Origin: Streptomyces formicae
Lineage (GTDB): Bacteria; Actinomycetota; Actinomycetes; Streptomycetales; Streptomycetaceae
Direction: 5' to 3'
Length of the DNA: 64,000 nt
Assembly: GCF_002556545.1 (NCBI RefSeq)
Contig: NZ_CP022685.1
Location: 7,232,001 to 7,296,000, forward strand
Each line of letters starts with the position of its first letter. The stretch's first letter is position 1. Made by a program: the position numbers and the translations under genes. The notes beneath the pieces were generated by a model. It was not told the DNA's origin. It did no database searches and saw nothing but the letters and a program-made list of their open reading frames with translations. Shown here piece by piece: positions 23,890 to 31,798 of the stretch.

Positions 23890-26181
23890 GTGGGCGCCAA
23901 GGGGAGACGATCGGGGCGGCCGTGGGCGTCACCGCGAGGTTCTTGTTTGGAGATCAACCAACTGGTTGAACAGATCCGGTCGTGGCTGGACAGCGCCTCA
24001 ATTTCTGTGGTGCAGCTTCATGAGCGTCTCACTCCGGACCACTTCACGGCGGGTGCGGTGCCCGAACTGCGCCGACTGCGCGATCTATTGTCCGGTGAAG
24101 TGCTGCCGTGGGACCTGGTCGAGGCGGTGGCCGATGTCTGTTTTCCTAAGGAACCAGTCGGCCGCGCCGAACAACGTCTGCAGGCAGCACGGGATTTATG
24201 GCAACGAGCCCGGGTCAGCCCGACTCCGCTCGCAAAAGGGACGCACGAGCTGGAACTCGCCCACGAACTGCTGGCAGCTAAAGACCGCACCATCGAGGTG
24301 TATCAGGAACTGCAGGTCGTTCGGCACGCCTACGAGACTAGTGAACGCAGTCGGGCCCAGGCGCTACAGATCGCCACCCTTCTCTTCGCCATGCTCGGGC
24401 AGGCGCAGGCAAAGGTGGCAGAGCTGAAACGTCGGGTCGACGCCCTACAGGTAGTGCCGCCAAAGAAACTGGAGGTGCATACAAACCTGGAGCTGCGCCT
24501 ATCGCGCGCGCAGCGACAGCAAAACGACCTGCGGCAGCAGTTGGCACGTGCACAGCAGGAGAGGGACACTGCCCAACAAGTTGCCGACCACGCCGCACGG
24601 CGTATTCAGGGCCTGGAAGCAGAACTGACTACCTTGCGGGAGTGGACAGAAGGCGATAATCCCAACCTCGTAGAGCACCTGACTGCTCAAGTTCCTCAGT
24701 CAGGATTGCAAGCGATCTCTAACGATGACGCGGATCTAGACGACGTCGATCTCGCTTTGCAGAAGGCCCGTGTCGTGCTCGATGAGGAACACGACACTGT
24801 TCAGCAGGCCGCCCAAGAAATGGGATATCGGACGCCTACGCACCCGGCCTCTCGCAGTGAACCGGCGGTGATGATTGTGCCTGCGCAGCTGCAGCACAGA
24901 CACCAATCACCCTCCTCTTATCGAGCAGCCGAAGATCCTTCCGGTTTGTCCCAAATAACCCGGGACAACCATCCGACCAGCTCTGCTGCTGCCCCCCAAG
25001 CCGACGGCCAACTGGCGGCAGCGGAGCTGGCGAGCCGCAGCACGTTGGATGGTGACCGGACCGCGTTGTACGGCCGCGAGGCGTACATCGCCGACGAGCT
25101 GCAGCGCACGATGCTGCCCGAGACGCTGCCGCGCCCGACCGGCGTGCGGCTCGCCTCGCGCTATCTGCCCGCCGCGGAGACGGCGCGGGTCGGCGGCGAC
25201 TGGTACGACGCGATCCCGCTGCCCGGCAGCCGGGTCGCCCTGGTCGTGGGCGACGTCATGGGGCACTCGATGACCTCGGCGGCGATCATGGGCCAGCTGC
25301 GGACGACCGCGCAGACCCTCGCGGGGCTCGACCTGCCGCCCCAGGAGGTCCTGCACCACCTGGACGAGCAGGCCCAGCGGCTCGGCTCGGACCGCATGGC
25401 GACCTGCCTGTACGCGGTCTACGACCCGGTCTCGCACCGCATCACCATCGCCAACGCGGGCCACCCGCCGCCCGTCCTGCTGCACCTGGGCGGCCGCGCC
25501 GAGGTGCTCCGGGTGCCGCCGGGCGCCCCGATCGGCGTGGGCGGCGTGGACTTCGAGGCGGTCGAGCTCGACGCCCCCGCGGGCGCCACGCTGCTCCTGT
25601 ACACGGACGGGCTCGTCGAGTCCCGCCTGCGCGACGTGTGGACCGGCATAGAGCAGCTGCGGGAACGGCTCGCCGCCACCGCCCAGTTGACGGGCCCCGA
25701 CCACCCGCCGCCCCTGGAGGCCCTCTGCGACGAGGTGCTCGACATGCTCGGCCCTGGCGACCGGGACGACGACATCGCGCTGCTCGCCGCCCGCCTCGAC
25801 GGGATCGCGCCCAGCGACGTGGCGTACTGGTTCCTGGAACCCGAGGACGCGACGCCGTCCCGGGCCCGTCGGCTGGCCCGCAGCGCCCTGGTGCGCTGGG
25901 GCCTGGAGGACATGACGGACTCGGTGGAGCTGCTGGTCAGCGAGGTCGTCACCAACGCCGTGCGGTACGCCTCCCTCCCTGTCACGCTGCGCCTGCTCCG
26001 CACCGACGTGCTGCGCTGCGAGGTCGGCGACGACGTGCCGCAGCTGCCCAGGCTGCGGCAGGCGCGGGCGACGGACGAGGGCGGGCGCGGCCTGTACCTG
26101 GTGAACTTCCTGTCACAGCGCTGGGGTGCGGCGCGGCTGAGCACGGGCAAGGTGGTCTGGTTTGAGCTCCAGCAAAATTAG
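23890..26181 (+). CDS. chimeric regulator: HTH/coiled-coil N-terminus fused to SpoIIE phosphatase and HATPase
   Basis: 763 residues from a GTG. Residues 1-110: actinobacterial HTH-like start (QLVEQIRSWLDSASISVVQL, LLSGEVLPWDLVEAVADVCF). About 120-310: long coiled coil (RRVDALQVVPPKKLEVHTNL, RQQNDLRQQLARAQQERDTA). About 310-385: Ser/Pro/Gln linker. From about 390: a PP2C/SpoIIE serine phosphatase (ELQRTMLPETLP, VGGDWYDAIPL and VVGDVMGH metal-binding Asp residues, LLLYTDGLVESR) and a C-terminal GHKL ATPase (ELLVSEVVTNAVRYA N-box, GRGLYLV). SpoIIE-HATPase proteins control anti-sigma networks. Composition changes from about 57% to over 70% GC at the linker, suggesting gene fusion. Start fairly well supported (GGGAGG). 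Confidence 0.75.
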   Translation: MGAKGRRSGRPWASPRGSCLEINQLVEQIRSWLDSASISVVQLHERLTPDHFTAGAVPELRRLRDLLSGEVLPWDLVEAVADVCFPKEPVGRAEQRLQAARDLWQRARVSPTPLAKGTHELELAHELLAAKDRTIEVYQELQVVRHAYETSERSRAQALQIATLLFAMLGQAQAKVAELKRRVDALQVVPPKKLEVHTNLELRLSRAQRQQNDLRQQLARAQQERDTAQQVADHAARRIQGLEAELTTLREWTEGDNPNLVEHLTAQVPQSGLQAISNDDADLDDVDLALQKARVVLDEEHDTVQQAAQEMGYRTPTHPASRSEPAVMIVPAQLQHRHQSPSSYRAAEDPSGLSQITRDNHPTSSAAAPQADGQLAAAELASRSTLDGDRTALYGREAYIADELQRTMLPETLPRPTGVRLASRYLPAAETARVGGDWYDAIPLPGSRVALVVGDVMGHSMTSAAIMGQLRTTAQTLAGLDLPPQEVLHHLDEQAQRLGSDRMATCLYAVYDPVSHRITIANAGHPPPVLLHLGGRAEVLRVPPGAPIGVGGVDFEAVELDAPAGATLLLYTDGLVESRLRDVWTGIEQLRERLAATAQLTGPDHPPPLEALCDEVLDMLGPGDRDDDIALLAARLDGIAPSDVAYWFLEPEDATPSRARRLARSALVRWGLEDMTDSVELLVSEVVTNAVRYASLPVTLRLLRTDVLRCEVGDDVPQLPRLRQARATDEGGRGLYLVNFLSQRWGAARLSTGKVVWFELQQN

Positions 26182-26551
26182 GCGGTTTCAAAAGTAAGAT
26201 ACTTAACCTTGCGGACAAATAGACACAAAACTATGTTACCGGAACTAACGGTGGCCGGATTGCTTGACCAGCCACGATGGAAACCGTGGCGAAACGGACG
26301 CACGCGCTGAGGCTGGAGTGCCGAAACGGGATGTCCATCACGCGCCCGAAGTTCTTCGGTATCCCCGGCCAGCCTCAGCGGCCTGCGACCGGGCTGACGG
26401 CGTGTGAACTACGGCAGACACGGCTTGCTCGGTACGACCGGACCGCATTGGACCTGGCCGGCCTCGAGCTGTCCCGGGGGGGCATCCTTGAGGGGCGTGA
26501 CCGGCCGCGAATGGATGATGCCGACCTGGAGCCGGGCCTGCCCGCCGTGCC
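26182..26551. other. AT-rich gap with hairpin structures
   Basis: The 80 bases after the phosphatase stop are AT-rich, unlike anything nearby. Two structures follow: GCCACG/CGTGGC (26271-26289) and a 12-bp perfect inverted repeat CGCTGAGGCTGG (26305-26316) with its complement at 26369-26380, loop about 52 bases. No gene recognised; could be an RNA element or an IS remnant end. Confidence 0.4.
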
Positions 26552-27523
26552 TTGCGAAAAGCTCGGTGTGGCAGTCTGCGCGGCTTTCAACTCCTACACC
26601 GCCCGTCCCCAGCGCATCCTCGTTCCCGCTCACACAGGCCATCGTGTCAGGGGGCCGAGGGCAGCTTGTTCCGCATCCGCGAACAGGCACACCTCCCAGC
26701 TCACACGATCGACACCCTCGCTTTTGCCCACCGCGTCCGCGGCGGCCCCTTTCCCACCGGCTGCAACCTCGACAACCTCGTCAAGGAAAACCTGGGCGAG
26801 ATCCGGCGCAAGCTCCGCTTTCCTACCTTCGCCCCCGGGCTGCGGCCCGGTGGCATGAGCGGAATGTCGCCCGAGAGGCACGACGCCGACCCGCGCGAGG
26901 ACGCATCGCTGGTCGCCCGGACTTGGGAGGCGATGGTCACCACCCGCACCCTCGCCTGGGGAGCCGGAAAGCCGTTCTGGACCCACCTCGACGGCGACAC
27001 CCGCCCCGGCTCCGCGGAACTGGTCGACGAGCACATCGCCGAACTCACCGGAGAACAGCCGCAGATCGAGGCAGCCGAATGGGCCGCCCGCATCCGGGAG
27101 GAGGGCCGAATCATGCGCCCCACCACCCCGAGCATCAACAGCCTGCTGCTGGCCAACCTGGCCGCCGCCTGCATCCCTGCCCCCGAGCCGGTTCGGATCA
27201 TCGCCGACCTACTCCAGACCGCGGGTGAGATCCCCTCCGCCCGAGTCCTGCAGGCCGAGGATCTCTATATGGCCTGCCAATACCTCGGCACCCAGCAGAA
27301 CCTCGACGTCCGGCACCGCAGCACGACCGGCAAGACACTCACCAAGCCCCTGCGAGAACCCGTCGCATGGGCCCTCTGGCAGCTCGCCCAACCGGAATGG
27401 ACGGCGGCTCAACGGCACTGGCGCGAGGAAGCGCGCACGACCGCTACCGGCCACGTCCGCCTCCGGGAGCTGAAGAAGGAACGAGAACGCATCCGGGGAC
27501 GCCTCGCCGCGCTCGTCGACTGA
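26552..27523 (+). CDS. hypothetical protein, N-terminus probably lost
   Basis: Codon third positions become strongly G/C from about 26690 on in this frame, supporting coding. Recognisable stretches: AHTIDTLAFAHRVRGGPFPT, NLDNLVKENLGEIRRKLRFP, ASLVARTWEAMVTTRTLAW, PSINSLLLANLAAACIPAPE and a charged C-terminal helix (LRELKKERERIRGRLAALVD). The first 45 codons after the TTG at 26552 look non-coding; the ATG at 26855 is an alternative start. I do not recognise the family. It lies directly before the CRISPR-repeat locus. Confidence 0.45.
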   Translation: MRKARCGSLRGFQLLHRPSPAHPRSRSHRPSCQGAEGSLFRIREQAHLPAHTIDTLAFAHRVRGGPFPTGCNLDNLVKENLGEIRRKLRFPTFAPGLRPGGMSGMSPERHDADPREDASLVARTWEAMVTTRTLAWGAGKPFWTHLDGDTRPGSAELVDEHIAELTGEQPQIEAAEWAARIREEGRIMRPTTPSINSLLLANLAAACIPAPEPVRIIADLLQTAGEIPSARVLQAEDLYMACQYLGTQQNLDVRHRSTTGKTLTKPLREPVAWALWQLAQPEWTAAQRHWREEARTTATGHVRLRELKKERERIRGRLAALVD

Positions 27524-27586
27524 GCACTACCGTGGTCGAAACGCCGAGGACACCGTGGTATTCAGCGTCGGAATACCGGGCGCCGA

Positions 27587-27676
27587 CTCACCTCCACTCG
27601 AGCGGAGGTGAACCGCCCATGCGTACTACGACAGCACCCCGATCGAGGTGCTCTCCGCGCGAGCGGAGGTGAACCG
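27587..27676. CRISPR. CRISPR relic: degenerate repeat, one 32-nt spacer, one repeat
   Basis: A degenerate 29-nt repeat (27587-27615), a 32-nt spacer (27616-27647) and a 29-nt repeat (27648-27676) whose hairpin is CTCCGCGCGAGCGGAG. Repeat and spacer lengths are those of type I-E. The degenerate copy on the left suggests the distal end there and the leader on the right, whereas comparison of the GGTGAACCG end with other I-E repeats suggests the opposite; orientation is unresolved. No cas genes nearby. Confidence 0.75.
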
Positions 27677-27877
27677 TTCGGGAACCGCCCCCGTTGGAGT
27701 TCGGCGCCCCGCCTGGGCAGGAGTCGCAGGCGCAGCCCTTCACCGCACTGCGCGCACGTGTGCACACCAGGCCCGGACGGAGGCGGATCGAATGCGATTG
27801 TGACGGATGGGAACGGTGTTGTTTGACCTGATTTTCCGATAGAAATACAGGCGAGGTGCGTCTCAGATTTGGGTGCG
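27648..27877 (+). repeat. duplicated CRISPR-flank segment, copy B
   Basis: Aligns with 15062-15279 across the repeat and about 200 bp on its right side. It contains TTGTTTGACCTGATTTTCC and an 18-bp stretch absent from copy A. Similarity stops at about 27877, 93 bp before the P450 start, giving the best estimate of the island's right limit. Confidence 0.65.
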
Positions 27878-27969
27878 CATCCCGTAGGGACGACGTAACT
27901 CGCCGTCGAGACCGCGCCCGGCCGCCCCACACGGCGCCGGGCGCGAGCCTCCCGCACCTGGAGACTCCG

Positions 27970-29025
27970 ATGCCCCCGACGCCCTCCTCCGGTACCGACC
28001 GGATGTCCAGGACCACCGTCTTCACGCCGCGACTCCACGCCCTGCTGCGCGACCACCGCGGCGAGGACGTGTTCCGGCTGGACGCCGACACCGTCGGCGT
28101 CGCCGGGCCCGAGCAGAGTGATCGGATCCTCGCCGCCCGCCCGGCCACCGAACGCGAACGCCCCACCTTCAAGCCGCTGCACGGGCGTTCGATCCCGCGC
28201 ACCGAGGCGTCCACCGTCATGCAGGCCATCGGCCGCGACGTGCGTACGGCGCTGCGCAAGCCCGTGCAAGGGGACGTCGACCTCTCCGGCGAGTGGCCGC
28301 ACGTCGGCCACGTCCATCTCCGTGATCTGATCCTGGGCGCCGACCCGTACCGGCTGCGCATCCTCATGGACCGGACCCTGGAGTTGACGCCCAAGCTGAC
28401 CTGGTCGGTGATCGCCGTCGGCGCGGCGCTGCCCGGCAGGCTCCGGCCGGGAGCGCCCGTCACCAGCATCGCGGGGCTCACCGCGAACGCCACGGGCTAC
28501 AGCGACCGCCGCTACGCGATGGGTCTGTACCGGCGGGCCGCGGCCCCGGTCTGCTTCACCGTCTCCACGCTCGTCGCCAACGCGTACTGGCTGGGGGCGC
28601 CGTTCGACGACGACACGCCGAACGAGCACATCCTCTACGAGTCCATGCGGCTGCTGCCGCCGTCCTGGAACATCCTGCGCAACGCGTCCCCCGAGTACCC
28701 GGCCATCGACGACCGCATCGGCGCGGGCGACGACGTCCTGCTGCTGCCGCTGCTCAGCCACCGCGACCCGGCGCTCTGGGAGGACCCCGACGCGTTCCGC
28801 CCCGAACGCTGGGCCGATCTCGACCCCGACGACCACCCCGGCTACCTCCCCTTCGGCCATGTCTCCGAACGCTGTTGGGGACGGCACATGGTGATGCCGC
28901 TCGCCGGTCTGCTGCTCGACGTCCTGCGCGCCGACGGCATGACGGTCGACCCGGGCCAGGCCACCGCGAAGGTGCCCCTCGCCGGCCTCCTCGGGGTCGA
29001 CAAGGTGCGGCTCGTGCGGCCGTGA
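27970..29025 (+). CDS. short divergent cytochrome P450, candidate atropopeptide cross-linking enzyme
   Basis: 351 residues from ATG 27970 (GGAGA six bases upstream), shorter than the usual ~400. The K-helix ExxR is present in LYESMRLLP, followed by NASPEYPAIDDRIGAGDDVL and LSHRDPALWEDPDAFRPERW. The heme-thiolate Cys is near residue 302 in FGHVSERCWGRHM, a variant of FGxGxHxCxG. The I-helix lacks the normal (A/G)GxxT; the corresponding region reads AAAPVCFTVSTLVANAYW. In tryptorubin-type loci one such P450 acts on the precursor; this is the only P450 here and the precursor (4942) lies on the other side of the island. Assignment to that precursor is inference. Confidence 0.8.
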   Translation: MPPTPSSGTDRMSRTTVFTPRLHALLRDHRGEDVFRLDADTVGVAGPEQSDRILAARPATERERPTFKPLHGRSIPRTEASTVMQAIGRDVRTALRKPVQGDVDLSGEWPHVGHVHLRDLILGADPYRLRILMDRTLELTPKLTWSVIAVGAALPGRLRPGAPVTSIAGLTANATGYSDRRYAMGLYRRAAAPVCFTVSTLVANAYWLGAPFDDDTPNEHILYESMRLLPPSWNILRNASPEYPAIDDRIGAGDDVLLLPLLSHRDPALWEDPDAFRPERWADLDPDDHPGYLPFGHVSERCWGRHMVMPLAGLLLDVLRADGMTVDPGQATAKVPLAGLLGVDKVRLVRP

Positions 29026-29056
29026 GGCCGGGAGGCCGGGAGGCCGGGAGGCCGGG
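29025..29056 (+). repeat. four perfect tandem copies of AGGCCGGG
   Basis: An 8-bp unit repeated four times begins in the last base of the P450 stop codon. Likely a slippage-prone microsatellite. Confidence 0.9.
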
Positions 29057-29451
29057 TGTGAGTAATGCCCCATGGCCGCAGGGGGGTTGGGTCTAGCGCT
29101 CGACCCTCGCGGCAGGGCATGGTGGGGGTTCGCAGTGCGGCACACGTGTCGCACCCGGACCCGTCATGGGGTTCGACCGCAGGGAGTGATGGACATGGCT
29201 GCGAACTACCGGCGCATGAGCGCCTCTGTTCACGGGAAGTGACCCCGGCCGCCGGGGCCGACCCCGGACGCGCTCCTGCGTTTGATCATTGAGGCCCAAC
29301 TGACCTTCCCCGTCGCCGCGTTCGGTGCGGCGTCGGCGTGGCTTCGGCGCTGGCCTCGGTGCTTCTTTTCGACGTCGGACGCGCGTCTCCTTCGGCCACT
29401 CGGCATCGCACTCGCCACTCGCCAGCTCCGCCCCGCCGACGGAGGAATCCC
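29057..29451. other. gap between P450 and small membrane protein
   Basis: No convincing gene. A possible 17-codon ORF near 29190-29240 lacks support. The last 15 bases contain GGAGGA, the ribosome-binding site of the gene at 29452. Confidence 0.5.
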
Positions 29452-29631
29452 ATGACCACCATCCTGATCGAACTCGCCGCAGGAGCCCCCGAGTTGCTGC
29501 TCGCGGCCGTTGTCGTGATCGCCGTGACCTTCCTTGCCGCCCTCGCCATCGCGGTCCGGGGCACGGCCCCGGAAGAACGCGCGACGGTCTTACGCGCCTT
29601 CGCCCAGATCCTGCCGGTGCGCAGGAGATAG
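29452..29631 (+). CDS. 59-residue membrane protein
   Basis: The ATG at 29452 follows GGAGGA at good spacing. One long hydrophobic helix (PELLLAAVVVIAVTFLAALA) is followed by a short basic tail (RGTAPEERATVL...PVRRR). Small single-span proteins like this are frequent in Streptomyces; function unknown. It converges with and overlaps by 42 bases the methyltransferase on the other strand. Confidence 0.65.
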   Translation: MTTILIELAAGAPELLLAAVVVIAVTFLAALAIAVRGTAPEERATVLRAFAQILPVRRR

Positions 29632-30378
29632 GCCGGGCCGATGGAACAGCGCCGTCCACAGGAACGGCTCGCCGAACAGCGGCGAGCCGTTCTTCTCGTC
29701 GCGCATGCGGCGCAGTTCGACCTCCGTCAGGCCCGCGAAGATCCGGCGCAGCGCGTCCGCGTCGTAGGCGAGGCCCCCGTGCAGGCCCCCGTGCAGGCCC
29801 GCCGTGCGGTAGAACTCCGCGTCGGACAGCTCGGATCCCATGCCGTTCTCACCGGCCGCGAAGCAGGTGAGGGCGAAGTGGCCGCCGGGCGCCAGGACGC
29901 GGTCCAGGAGCGCGAGATAGCTGATCCGCCGGTGCGGCGGCAGGTGGTGGAAGCAGCCGGAGTCGTAGACCAGGTCGTACGGCCCGGTCAGCGAGGCCCG
30001 CGTCAGTTCGAAGACGTCGCCCTGGTGGAAGCGCACGTCGGCGCCCGCCTCCTCGGCCCGGCCCGCGGCCCAGTCGAGCGCGGCGGGGGAGAGGTCGACG
30101 GCGTCCACGTCGAAGCCGAGGGAGGCGAGGTGGAGGGCGTTGCGGCCGGGGCCGCAGCCGATGTCGAGGGCGCGGCCCGGGGTGAGCAGTCCCCGCTCCA
30201 CGTACGAGACGAGGTTTTCGTCCGGTTTCGCGGCGAAGAACGGCACGGGCTTGCCCCGGTCCGCGTAGAAGCCGTCCCACCAGGCCGCCCCTTCGGCGGT
30301 CCACCGGTCGGCCTCCGGCGCGAACAGGGTGTCGAGGAGCTTCAGCACGTCGTCGATCGTGTGGATGTCGCGGTCCAT
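29590..30378 (-). CDS. SAM-dependent methyltransferase
   Basis: 262 residues from the ATG at 30378 (AAGGGGAC upstream). Motif I is ALDIGCGPGRNALHLASLGF, the acidic post-I residue is in VDAVDLSPAALDWA, and motif IV is in YDLVYDSGCFHHLPPHRR. This is a class I small-molecule methyltransferase of the thiopurine/UbiE-like type. The N-terminus WDGFYADRGKPVPFF is typical of a group common in actinobacteria. A short repeat LHGGLHGGL lies near residue 197. Upstream codons to 30522 are open but non-coding in composition. Substrate unknown. Confidence 0.82.
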   Translation of the reverse strand: MDRDIHTIDDVLKLLDTLFAPEADRWTAEGAAWWDGFYADRGKPVPFFAAKPDENLVSYVERGLLTPGRALDIGCGPGRNALHLASLGFDVDAVDLSPAALDWAAGRAEEAGADVRFHQGDVFELTRASLTGPYDLVYDSGCFHHLPPHRRISYLALLDRVLAPGGHFALTCFAAGENGMGSELSDAEFYRTAGLHGGLHGGLAYDADALRRIFAGLTEVELRRMRDEKNGSPLFGEPFLWTALFHRPGLSPAHRQDLGEGA

Positions 30379-30746
30379 CAAGTCCCCTTCGGTAGGGGGT
30401 AATTGTAGGTGGCGGCTGTTGTGTAAGCCCAGGTCAGGGGGTGTGAGGGGGGCTCTCCCGAAGCCCTCCGGCGGGTGCCTGGAGGTCTCTGGGGGAGAGG
30501 TCCGATCCGGGGCGTCGGTCAAGGCCTCACGGGGCGTGGGTGCCCGCGTGGGGTGCCCGTACGGGGGCGATCTCGGCCGCGGGGGAGCGGCTTTTCCCGT
30601 GCGAACACCGTGTTCACGTGTTCACGTGTTCACGCGAAGTATCCCCAGAAGTAATCGTGGCTGGTTGGATGTGCGGGCGTCCGGACACCGGCCGCTCCCG
30701 GCACGGCCGGAACCAGCAGCAACACCCCCCACTCCCAGGAGTCTCA
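30379..30746. promoter_or_regulatory. divergent intergenic region with triple GTGTTCAC repeat
   Basis: Lies between the divergent methyltransferase and sphingomyelinase genes. Three perfect head-to-tail GTGTTCAC copies at 30610-30633 are preceded by CGAACACCG in opposite sense. They could bind a regulator of the secreted enzyme. The 8-bp period differs from the 11-bp period of PHO boxes. No gene seen. Confidence 0.5.
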
Positions 30747-31736
30747 GTGCCGCACTCAGCGCTGCGCAGGACCCACGCGACCGCGATCTCCACCGTGCTC
30801 GCCGCCGCCACGCTCGCCGCCGTCGCCCCGTCCGCGACCGCGGCGGCCGACGCGCCTGCCGCCCCGCCTTCGCTCAAGGTGCTCACGTACAACACGTTCC
30901 TTTTCAGTAAGACGCTCTACCCGAACTGGGGTCAGGATCACCGGGCCAAGGCGATACCGGCCGCGGACTTCTTCCAGGGGCAGGACGTCGTCGTGCTGCA
31001 AGAGGCGTTCGACAACTCCTCGTCCGACGCGCTCCAGGCCAACGCCAAGGACCGCTACCCGCACCAGACCCCCGTGATGGGCCGCGGCAAGAGCGGCTGG
31101 GACGCCACCGGCGGGGCCTACTCCTCGGTGACCCCCGAGGACGGCGGCGTGACGGTCCTGAGCAAGTGGCCGATCGTGCGCAAGGAGCAGTACGTCTACA
31201 AGGACGCGTGCGGCTCCGACGCGTACTCCAACAAGGGCTTCGTGTACGCCGTGTTGGACGTGAACGGCACGAAGACGCACGTGGTGGGCACGCACACCCA
31301 GTCCACCGACCCGGGCTGCGGCAGCGGCGAGGCGGCGGCCACCCGCGCCAAGCAGTTCAAGGAGATGGACGCCTTCCTCGCCGCCAAGAACATCCCGGCG
31401 GGTGAACAGGTCATCGTGGCGGGCGACTTCAACGTCGACTCGCACAGCTCCGAGTACGCCTCGATGCTCGCCGACGGCGGCTTCGTCCCGGCCGACAGTC
31501 GCACGGGCCACCCGTACTCCTTCGACACCCAGGACAACTCGATCGCCGCCGAGCGCTACCCGGACGACCCCCGCGAGGACCTCGACTACGTCCTCCACCG
31601 CAAGGGGCACGCCCGCCCCGCCTCCTGGCGCAACAACGTGGTCAAGGAGCAGAGCGCGCCCTGGACGGTCTCCAGCTGGGGCAAGAAGTACACGTACACC
31701 AACCTGTCGGACCACTATCCGCTGACGGCGGGCTGA
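30747..31736 (+). CDS. secreted sphingomyelin phosphodiesterase (bacterial SMase C)
   Basis: 329 residues from a GTG at 30747 (AGGAG 6 bases upstream). Sec signal peptide: RRTH, a hydrophobic run (AISTVLAAATLAAVAPSATA) and an AxA cut site. The mature enzyme is an endonuclease/exonuclease/phosphatase fold: KVLTYNTFLF, VVVLQEAFDN (metal Glu), HVVGTHTQSTDPGC, VIVAGDFNVDSHS (Asn-Asp pair) and LSDHYPLTAG (catalytic Asp-His). These match neutral sphingomyelinases, which cleave sphingomyelin to ceramide and phosphocholine outside the cell, Mg-dependent. It ends directly after the catalytic His strand. Monocistronic. Confidence 0.85.
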   Translation: MPHSALRRTHATAISTVLAAATLAAVAPSATAAADAPAAPPSLKVLTYNTFLFSKTLYPNWGQDHRAKAIPAADFFQGQDVVVLQEAFDNSSSDALQANAKDRYPHQTPVMGRGKSGWDATGGAYSSVTPEDGGVTVLSKWPIVRKEQYVYKDACGSDAYSNKGFVYAVLDVNGTKTHVVGTHTQSTDPGCGSGEAAATRAKQFKEMDAFLAAKNIPAGEQVIVAGDFNVDSHSSEYASMLADGGFVPADSRTGHPYSFDTQDNSIAAERYPDDPREDLDYVLHRKGHARPASWRNNVVKEQSAPWTVSSWGKKYTYTNLSDHYPLTAG

Positions 31737-31741
31737 CCTGA

Positions 31742-31791
31742 ACGGAGTGAGCCCTCACTCATTGACGGAGTGAGGACTCACTCCGTATCGT
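31742..31791 (+). promoter_or_regulatory. TetR operators overlapping the promoter of tetR at 31799
   Basis: Two inverted repeats: GAGTGAG-CC-CTCACTC (31745-31760) and ACGGAGTGAG-GA-CTCACTCCGT (31765-31786). A TTGACG -35 (31762-31767) and TATCGT -10 (31786-31791), 18 bp apart, overlap them; transcription would start almost at the ATG. Autorepression is the natural reading. Confidence 0.75.
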
Positions 31792-31798
31792 CGTCGTC

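Larger units (their letters stand above)
5045..27880. mobile_element. decayed composite genomic island between precursor and P450
   Basis: This stretch contrasts with both flanks. It contains a recombinase remnant at its left end, at least five transposase remnants, several truncated or stop-interrupted genes, mini-CRISPR loci, repeated termini and many gene-poor gaps, and base composition is locally lower. The flanking chromosome is compact and intact. Borders are approximate: the left lies between the precursor stop (5022) and the recombinase start (5143), the right between the duplicated CRISPR flank (ends near 27877) and the P450 start (27970). I found no convincing direct repeat linking the two edges, so more than one insertion event is likely. 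Confidence 0.7.

Noticed and set aside
5022..27970. Search for direct-repeat attachment sites at the two island edges.
   Set aside because: Only short matches such as CAGAT or GGCGCC were found around 5022-5100 and 27840-27970, no longer than expected by chance.
30610..30633. Triple GTTCAC repeat considered as a PHO box.
   Set aside because: PhoP sites in Streptomyces repeat every 11 bp; here the period is 8 bp.
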